41,631 nt of DNA from Paracoccaceae bacterium (GTDB lineage: Bacteria > Pseudomonadota > Alphaproteobacteria > Rhodobacterales > Rhodobacteraceae), in the NCBI GenBank assembly GCA_012270125.1, contig JAAXIY010000062.1, positions 44,865-86,495 of the forward strand, written 5' to 3'. A model generated the notes under the pieces. It made no database searches. It was given only the letters and a program-made list of their open reading frames with translations, and had not been told where the DNA came from. Position 1 is the first letter of the stretch. The number at the start of each line of letters is the position of its first letter. A program made the translations under genes and the position numbers. Below, in pieces: positions 35,993 through 41,631 of this stretch.

Positions 35993-37600
35993 TTATTGCC
36001 GCATAGCTTTAGCAATCTTAATTAAATTTTCAGTTGAAGAGTTTAAATCTTTGCTTTCGGACCCATCGATAAAAACTTTTTCCAAGTCGGTAGCCAGTTC
36101 TTTACCCAACTCAACACCCCATTGATCGAAGCTATTGATCCCTAAAATCTTACCCTCCACAAAAACTCTATGTTCATATAAAGCTATTATTTTTCCTAAA
36201 ATTTTTGGTGTCAATTTGGGGTATAGAAGAGTTGTGGAAGGTCGGTTTCCAGGGAAAACTCTATGTTTTGCCTGTTTTTCAAATTCATCCTGCTTCATCT
36301 GACCACTGCTCAGCATAGAGGATATTTCTTTAAAACTACGACCTCGCATTAAGGCTTCAGACTGAGCAAAGCAATTTGATAATAATGATTTATGATGATG
36401 ATCTAAATACGCCTCATGAGATTCAGAAGCCACTAAAAATTCGCAAGGTATTATTCGCGTCCCTTGGTGTAACAATTGAAAGAATGCGTGTTGACCGTTA
36501 GTACCCGGCTCTCCCCAAACAACTGGACCAGAGTGAAAACTCAAGGGACTTCCATCAAGATCAACGCCTTTACCGTTACTTTCCATTTCTAATTGCTGAA
36601 AATAGGCTGGAAGTTTGCTAAGCCTTTGATCGTAAGGCAATACTGTTCTGGTTGAATAATCACAAATTTGATTGTGCCAAATACCTACTAAAGCTAGAAT
36701 TACCGGTAAGTTCTCTTGCATATCTGCAGTCTTAAAGTGGGTATCAATTTCGTGAGCACCACTTAAAAGCAGTTTGAATGCATTTGCTCCCAGAGCGATA
36801 ATAATCGAAAGTCCTATGGGACCCCAAAGGGAGTAACGGCCACCTACCCAGTCTTCAAATCCAAAAACAAGATCACGAGAAATACCAAATTCATCAGTTT
36901 TTTGAACCGCTGAGGAAACGGCTGCAAATTGCAAATGAGCTTTATCAACTTTCTTAGACATCCAAGAATAGGCAGTTTGGGCATTTCGCATTGTTTCCGA
37001 TGTTGTAAAAGTTTTAGAAGCAATAATTATAAATGTAGTTTCGGGGTTTAATTTTGATAGTACGTCATGGATATGAGCCCCATCAACATTTGATATAAAA
37101 TGACAATTTGGTCCATCGTGATATGGAGACAAAGCTTCTACTACCATCGATGGCCCTAAGTCAGAACCTCCTATTCCAATATTAACAACGTCTGTTATGG
37201 CGCCACCTTGACCAGTGAATTGGCCTGACCGTATACGCTCAGCAAACAGCATCATTTTTTCTAAGGTTTGCAAAATTGAAGGCATTACATCTGTTTGATC
37301 AACATAAACTGGGCTACCGTTCAAATCTCTTAACGCTGTGTGTAAAACAGCCCTACCCTCACTACTGTTTATCGGCTCACCTCTGAACATTGCATCCCGA
37401 GCCTCAAAAATGCGTCTAGATTTGGCTAAATTGATTAGTAACTTTAATGCCTTTTCATCAATGTTTGTTTTGGAAAAATCAAAATATAAATCTTCCTGAA
37501 AAATCGAAAATTTAGACACGCGGTCTTTATCCTGATCAAATAGCGAATTGATTTTTCTGTCCTTGATCTGATTAAGGTGCTGGAACAACTGATCAAACAT
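35993..37600 (-). CDS. pgi: Glucose-6-phosphate isomerase
   Basis: A 535-residue Pgi that interconverts glucose-6-P and fructose-6-P. Signature segments are VNIGIGGSDLGPSMVVEAL, IIASKTFTTSETM, the family pattern at GYGFxDWVGGRYSLW (here FGFEDWVGGRYSLWGPIGL), the catalytic Glu region VVWGEPGTNGQHAFFQLLHQG, and INSFDQWGVELGKELA. It follows pgl by 14 bp in a zwf-pgl-pgi operon, the sugar-phosphate entry to the Entner-Doudoroff and pentose routes. Confidence 0.96.
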   Translation of the reverse strand: MFDQLFQHLNQIKDRKINSLFDQDKDRVSKFSIFQEDLYFDFSKTNIDEKALKLLINLAKSRRIFEARDAMFRGEPINSSEGRAVLHTALRDLNGSPVYVDQTDVMPSILQTLEKMMLFAERIRSGQFTGQGGAITDVVNIGIGGSDLGPSMVVEALSPYHDGPNCHFISNVDGAHIHDVLSKLNPETTFIIIASKTFTTSETMRNAQTAYSWMSKKVDKAHLQFAAVSSAVQKTDEFGISRDLVFGFEDWVGGRYSLWGPIGLSIIIALGANAFKLLLSGAHEIDTHFKTADMQENLPVILALVGIWHNQICDYSTRTVLPYDQRLSKLPAYFQQLEMESNGKGVDLDGSPLSFHSGPVVWGEPGTNGQHAFFQLLHQGTRIIPCEFLVASESHEAYLDHHHKSLLSNCFAQSEALMRGRSFKEISSMLSSGQMKQDEFEKQAKHRVFPGNRPSTTLLYPKLTPKILGKIIALYEHRVFVEGKILGINSFDQWGVELGKELATDLEKVFIDGSESKDLNSSTENLIKIAKAMRQ

Positions 37601-37614
37601 TAAAACCTCACTAA

Positions 37615-38289
37615 CTATGCGGCCCAGTGCACACTTGCTCCAGGCAAAATAGCTGAAATCGGCGCGAGCTTACTTGGCAAAGACATAGCTTTTTCAAAGG
37701 CAGAACGTTTTTCTTTACCAAAAATCACCAAATGCTTAATTCTAGAGCTATTCAATACAGGGGCTGTCAAAGTTACTCTTGCTTCTGAAGCACCATCTGC
37801 TCGCATTGGTAATAAGGTTGGAGCCTCACTGGAAAGTGCTTTGTCAAGATTATCACCACCAGGAAAAAGAGACGCCGTATGCATATCCTCTCCCATGCCA
37901 AAAAGCAGAACTGAGATGGGTAATTTGCTTTCTATCTGTTGTTGTAATTTTGGAATTCCAAGCTCCGGTGTTAAAGCATCACAGAACATAGAGATATATG
38001 TCGCATCAGAAGCATTTTTAATTAATAATCGTTCGCGCAATAATTTAGTATTTGAACGCTCACTATTTTCGGGAACCCAGCGTTCATCATTAAGAATTAT
38101 ACTAACTCTTTTCCAATCCAAATCAAATTCGCAAAGCTTGTCAAAAATTGGACCAGGAGTACTACCGCCTGGAACAGAGAAAATAACATTTCTTCTTTCT
38201 TCAATCGATGACGATAAATCAGACGCAAGGGTTTGCGTGACCTGCGAAACCAAAACTTCTCTATCACTATATTCTAAAAAATTGATCAA
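37615..38289 (-). CDS. pgl: 6-phosphogluconolactonase
   Basis: A protein of about 224 residues that hydrolyses 6-phosphogluconolactone. Family motifs are VPGGSTPGPIFDKL, ILNDERWVPENSERSNTKLL, LLFGMGEDMHTASLFPG and the closing ISAILPGASVHWAA. The start is TTG. I choose 38289, which overlaps the zwf stop as TTGA and yields MINFLEYSDRE, as in relatives; a TTG five codons upstream (38304) is the alternative. Translation is probably coupled to zwf. Confidence 0.9.
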   Translation of the reverse strand: MINFLEYSDREVLVSQVTQTLASDLSSSIEERRNVIFSVPGGSTPGPIFDKLCEFDLDWKRVSIILNDERWVPENSERSNTKLLRERLLIKNASDATYISMFCDALTPELGIPKLQQQIESKLPISVLLFGMGEDMHTASLFPGGDNLDKALSSEAPTLLPMRADGASEARVTLTAPVLNSSRIKHLVIFGKEKRSAFEKAMSLPSKLAPISAILPGASVHWAA

Positions 38290-39734
38290 AGTATTTGACG
38301 CCAATTTCGACCTTCACGCTCTAGAAGAGTTAAACTATCCTGCGGGCCAGAACTCCCACTCTCATAAGGTTTTGGGACATCGTTTCTTTCTATCCATCCT
38401 TTAATTATGGGATCCGTCCATGCCCAAGCCGCCTCAACTTCGTCACCCCGCATGAATAGAGTTTGATTACCTCTTATCACATCCATTATTAGCCTTTCAT
38501 AAGCATCAGGAACTGTATTTTCGTCTATGCCTAGGGTTTCAGAAAATGTCATATCTAAAGGAACGTCAATCAAACGCATACCACCTGGTCCAGGCTCTTT
38601 AATTGTTACATCCATTGTAATTCCTTCATCAGGTTGAAGTCTAATAATGAGGGCATTTTGATGATTTCCTGCCTCTGGACCAAAGATACTATGGGGCTTT
38701 TCCTTGAACACAACAGCTATTTCAGATGTTCTCGCCTTTAGTCTTTTACCGGTACGAAGATAAAACGGGACACCAGCCCACCGATAGTTACTGATGTTGA
38801 CTTTAAGAGCTACGAAACTTTCTGTTTTGGATTTTGGATTTTGTACACCTGTCCTGTAATCTGCGTGTTCATTGCCCGGTCCATACTGACCGCGAACAAT
38901 ATGATGCGGAGCGACAGGGTCGAGTGCTCTTATAACCTTTAATTTTTCATCTCTCACAGAGTCGGGCTCAAACCGAGCAGGCGGTTCCATGGCAATTAAA
39001 CACAGGAGTTGCATTAGATGATTTTGAACCATATCTCTCATTGCGCCAGACTCATCGTAATACTCACCGCGATCGCCAACACCAACAGTTTCAGAAACTG
39101 TGATTTGAATATGGTCGACATACTGAGCATTCCATAAAGGCTCAAACAACATATTACCAAACCTGATGGCCATTAGGTTTTGAACTGTTTCTTTGCCCAG
39201 GTAATGATCGATGCGATAGATTTGCTCTTCAGTAAAATGCTCTGCCAATATTGCATTGAGCTCTTTTGCTGTCTTTAGATCTCTACCAAAAGGCTTTTCC
39301 ACAACAATTCTGCTATTTTTAGTGGTAATTTCATAATTATGTAAACGTTCCGCCAAACTTCCAAATAAAGAGGGTGAGACTGAAAAATAAAAAGCCCTTG
39401 TTTTTTTTGGTCTAAGTGCTTTTTTCAGTTCATTCCATCCATTTGTGCCGGTTGCATCAATCTGAACATAATTGATGCACTTTAAAAAATTTTTAAGATC
39501 TTCTTGGTGATAGTTTATCTCAATGAAATTTTTAATAGAATTTTCAACAAGATCATTGAAAGTTTTGATAGATAAACTTGATCGTGCAGCACCAACTATT
39601 TGAGAGTCCTTTGGCATTTGACCTGCAAGAAATCTTCTAAATAATCCAGGAAAAATTTTTCTTTTCGCCAAATCGCCTGTTGCACCAAAAATGACCAAAT
39701 CAAATGAAGTGACGGGTATAACTCGAGATACCAT
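38286..39734 (-). CDS. zwf: Glucose-6-phosphate 1-dehydrogenase
   Basis: A 482-residue Zwf that oxidises glucose-6-P to the lactone with NAD(P)+. The N-terminal dinucleotide fold reads FDLVIFGATGDLAKRKIFPGLF, the active-site block is RIDHYLGKETVQNLMAIRFGN, and EKPFGRDLKTA precedes it. GAGGG lies seven bases before the ATG. It is the first gene of zwf-pgl-pgi. A LacI-type palindrome lies about 40 bp upstream of the start, in the probable promoter. Confidence 0.96.
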   Translation of the reverse strand: MVSRVIPVTSFDLVIFGATGDLAKRKIFPGLFRRFLAGQMPKDSQIVGAARSSLSIKTFNDLVENSIKNFIEINYHQEDLKNFLKCINYVQIDATGTNGWNELKKALRPKKTRAFYFSVSPSLFGSLAERLHNYEITTKNSRIVVEKPFGRDLKTAKELNAILAEHFTEEQIYRIDHYLGKETVQNLMAIRFGNMLFEPLWNAQYVDHIQITVSETVGVGDRGEYYDESGAMRDMVQNHLMQLLCLIAMEPPARFEPDSVRDEKLKVIRALDPVAPHHIVRGQYGPGNEHADYRTGVQNPKSKTESFVALKVNISNYRWAGVPFYLRTGKRLKARTSEIAVVFKEKPHSIFGPEAGNHQNALIIRLQPDEGITMDVTIKEPGPGGMRLIDVPLDMTFSETLGIDENTVPDAYERLIMDVIRGNQTLFMRGDEVEAAWAWTDPIIKGWIERNDVPKPYESGSSGPQDSLTLLEREGRNWRQIL

Positions 39735-39772
39735 GAATGCCCTCTACTAAACACAGATGCGCTTTAACATGT

Positions 39773-39784
39773 GTTAGCGCTAAC
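39773..39784 (-). promoter_or_regulatory. LacI-family-type operator before zwf-pgl-pgi
   Basis: GTTAGCGCTAAC is a perfect 12-bp palindrome with the central CG that LacI/GalR-family operators share. In the zwf direction it falls within the 17-bp spacer between TTGGCT and CATGTT, a weak candidate promoter, where a bound repressor would block transcription. Regulation of the glucose-6-phosphate genes by a sugar-responsive LacI protein is inferred; the regulator gene is not in the window. Confidence 0.6.
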
Positions 39785-39910
39785 GAAAAGCCAAAAGTTT
39801 TGAAAGACAAAGTATCGAAAGAAATTAGCTTTTCAATAAAACCGACTTTGATCTTTCAAATATTTTTAAAAAAATTCCAGTGAAATAAAATATTTCCAAA
39901 AAACTTTACC

Positions 39911-39939
39911 TTGCTAAATACTGTTTCTCTTAGCTATAG
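39911..39939 (+). promoter_or_regulatory. Candidate promoter of tyrS
   Basis: TTGCTA (39911-39916), a 17-bp spacer and CTATAG (39934-39939) lie about 40 bp before the tyrS ATG in the 246-bp divergent region. The rest of that region, apart from the zwf operator, is A+T-rich with no further feature seen. Confidence 0.4.
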
Positions 39940-39980
39940 GCGAGAGTAGAAAATTTATGCACTGATTTAAAGAGGCCCAT

Positions 39981-41231
39981 ATGTCATACGCACCCAAAAG
40001 CGACTTTTTGAAGATAATGATTGAGCGCGGGTTTGTAGCTGAATGTACTGATTATGAAGGCCTTGATAATTCTATACTCAATGGAAATATTGCTGCTTAC
40101 ATCGGTTTTGACGCAACCGCTCAATCTTTACATGTCGGCAGTTTAATCCAAATTATGATGCTTCGATGGTTACAAAAGACAGGTGGCCAGCCTATAACAC
40201 TCATGGGCGGGGGCACAACTAAAGTCGGCGACCCTTCATTTAGGGCAGATGAAAGACCTTTACTGAGCGAGACACAAATTGAGGGTAATATTTCCGGGAT
40301 AAAAAAAGTTTTTTCAGCCTATCTTGACTATGGTGAAAAGCCGAATGACGCCTTAATGATCAATAATGATGAATGGCTGTCTAACTTGAATTACTTAGAA
40401 TTTTTAAGGGACATTGGGCGCCATTTTAGTGTAAATAGAATGTTAAGTTTTGAAAGTGTCAAAAGTCGTTTGGACAGAGAGCAAAGCCTATCATTTCTAG
40501 AATTTAATTACATGATACTTCAGGCATATGATTTTTATGAGCTTAACAAAAGATATAATTGCAAACTTCAAATGGGTGGTTCGGATCAGCTAGGAAACAT
40601 AATCAACGGTATGGAGTTGACTCGACGTATTTCCGACGAACGGGTTTTTGGCCTTACTTCCCCATTACTCACAACCTCTGATGGTAAAAAAATGGGGAAA
40701 TCTCAAGATGGAGCCATTTGGCTAAACGCAAATATGCTATCACCCTATGAGTTTTGGCAATTTTGGAGAAATACAACAGACGCTGATGTGGCTCGTTTTT
40801 TGAAATTATATACGGAGCTACCTCTGGACGAGTGCAGTCGTCTTGAAAAACTTGAAGGATCAGAAGTTAATGATGCAAAAATCATTTTAGCCAATGAGGT
40901 CACTGCTCTTTTGCACGGACGGGATGCTGCACTAACAGCGGCGCAAACTTCTTCAGAAGTTTTTGAAAAAGGTGGAATAGGTGAAGATTTGCCAACTATT
41001 TCATTTAGAGAAAATGAAATTTCGGATGGCGTACCGATAGTGCAGGCGTTCGTTAAAGCGGGTTTGGCCAAGTCTGGAAAAGAAGCAAAGCGCTTAATTG
41101 CTGAAAATGGAGCGAGGCTGGATGATAAATTAGTTACAAACACAAACTTAGTTTTAACCGCCAAAATGCTAACAAAACCGGTTAAGCTTTCAGCCGGAAA
41201 GAAGCGTCACGCTTTAGTTACACTTCTTTAG
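39981..41231 (+). CDS. tyrS: Tyrosyl-tRNA synthetase
   Basis: A 416-residue class I TyrRS. The HIGH-type motif is in [19 protein letters not shown], the tyrosine-site block is [26 protein letters not shown], and the KMSKS variant is KMGKS. The C-terminal S4 RNA-binding domain covers about residues 350-412 ([25 protein letters not shown]). AAAGAGG precedes the ATG. Its message starts in the region shared with zwf. The 55 bp between its end and the cyclophilin gene hold no clear terminator. Confidence 0.97.
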   Translation: MSYAPKSDFLKIMIERGFVAECTDYEGLDNSILNGNIAAYIGFDATAQSLHVGSLIQIMMLRWLQKTGGQPITLMGGGTTKVGDPSFRADERPLLSETQIEGNISGIKKVFSAYLDYGEKPNDALMINNDEWLSNLNYLEFLRDIGRHFSVNRMLSFESVKSRLDREQSLSFLEFNYMILQAYDFYELNKRYNCKLQMGGSDQLGNIINGMELTRRISDERVFGLTSPLLTTSDGKKMGKSQDGAIWLNANMLSPYEFWQFWRNTTDADVARFLKLYTELPLDECSRLEKLEGSEVNDAKIILANEVTALLHGRDAALTAAQTSSEVFEKGGIGEDLPTISFRENEISDGVPIVQAFVKAGLAKSGKEAKRLIAENGARLDDKLVTNTNLVLTAKMLTKPVKLSAGKKRHALVTLL

Positions 41232-41286
41232 ACCGTTATAGCTATTTTATAAATTTCAATGCAAAGATTTACATTTGAAAAGTTAT

Positions 41287-41631
41287 TTAATCAGATGCCA
41301 CGACAGATACCATTTTATCAGGTTCTCCTAAAACTGAACCATTTGGTCCTTCGCCTCTTTTGATTTTGTCGACAATTTCCATTCCAGAAGTAACTTTTCC
41401 AACAACAGTATACTGTCCGTTTAAAAAGTAACCTGCTTCAAACATTATAAAAAATTGGCTGTTAGCACTATCAGGACTCCGAGCTCTAGCCATACCCACA
41501 ACACCCCTATCGAAGTCGATATCGGAAAATTCACCTGGAATATTTGGGAGTTCAGACCCACCACGACCTGCTAAAGATGTATCACTCCCTGCCTTTCCAT
41601 ATTCAACATCTCCTGTTTGAGCCATAAAACC
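41287..41631 (-). CDS. Cyclophilin-type peptidyl-prolyl cis-trans isomerase (N-terminus outside window)
   Basis: The C-terminal ~115 residues of a cyclophilin; the frame stays open to the window edge, reading Gly-Phe before MAQTGD, which matches the family's PGFMAQTGD. Seen are GGSELPNIPGEFSD, GVVGMARARSPDSANSQFFIMF and LNGQYTVVGKVTSGMEIVDKI. These enzymes speed proline isomerisation during folding. Whether this one is periplasmic (signal peptide) or cytosolic cannot be told from the part present. Confidence 0.93.
   Translation of the reverse strand, partial: GFMAQTGDVEYGKAGSDTSLAGRGGSELPNIPGEFSDIDFDRGVVGMARARSPDSANSQFFIMFEAGYFLNGQYTVVGKVTSGMEIVDKIKRGEGPNGSVLGEPDKMVSVVASD

Noticed and set aside
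37841-38404. 187-codon open frame on the plus strand
   Set aside because: It lies wholly opposite pgl and the zwf end, whose proteins are unmistakable; its translation resembles no family and has no ribosome site.
39855-39895. A+T-rich inverted repeat (AAATATTTT / AAAATATTT) in the zwf-tyrS gap
   Set aside because: Simple A+T-rich sequence gives such pairs by chance; no GC stem or T run follows in either direction.

Overview
The window looks like a chromosomal segment of an A+T-rich, compact alphaproteobacterium, most likely a marine member of the Rhodobacterales. This rests on four things: Rhodobacterales-style protein variants (single-cysteine DksA, 360-residue tandem Dcd, long acidic L9), typical gene groupings (recA/alaS, guaB-rsmB, bamE-olsB opposite yceD-rpmF-plsX-fabH-ihfA-merR, dgt-argS-SPOR-nagZ-scpA-scpB, zwf-pgl-pgi), an alphaproteobacterial LexA box (GTTC-N7-GTTC) upstream of recA, and very short intergenic spaces. 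The taxon is an inference, because no 16S gene is present.

Layout. 1-7013: the tail of metA runs into alaS, recA, rsmB and guaB, all on the minus strand. 7194-9558: an orphan ferredoxin/ASKHA reductive-activation protein meets a bactofilin tail to tail. 9725-11140: the rpsF-rpsR-rplI ribosomal operon with a structured leader and a terminator. 11255-13758: acetolactate synthase genes behind what reads as a ribosome-mediated attenuator with a near-leaderless 14-residue leader peptide. 13895-15251: a Rieske oxygenase plus a small unknown protein. 15267-18323 (minus): ABC-F ATPase Uup, OlsB and BamE. 18420-22536 (plus): YceD, L32, PlsX, FabH, IHF-alpha, a MerR regulator and tRNA-Pro(GGG). 22572-30118: dcd, then the minus-strand block scpB, scpA, nagZ, SPOR, argS, dgt. 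30175-32920: an A-type Fe-S carrier, exonuclease III, an FAD monooxygenase and DksA. 33064-35991: MoxR ATPase, a 54-residue membrane protein, a CoxE-like VWA protein and an M48 protease. 35993-39734 (minus): pgi, pgl and zwf behind a LacI-type palindrome. 39981-41631: tyrS and the end of a cyclophilin gene.

Most of the window is housekeeping: translation, nucleotide metabolism, envelope and lipid precursors, chromosome segregation, central carbon. No IS element, prophage, CRISPR array or integron was seen. The less ordinary parts are the ilv attenuator, the candidate S6:S18 RNA element, the lone ASKHA/ferredoxin protein, the Rieske oxygenase pair, the MoxR/VWA/M48 module with its small membrane protein, and the operator in front of zwf. 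No clearly new defence or mobile system was found.
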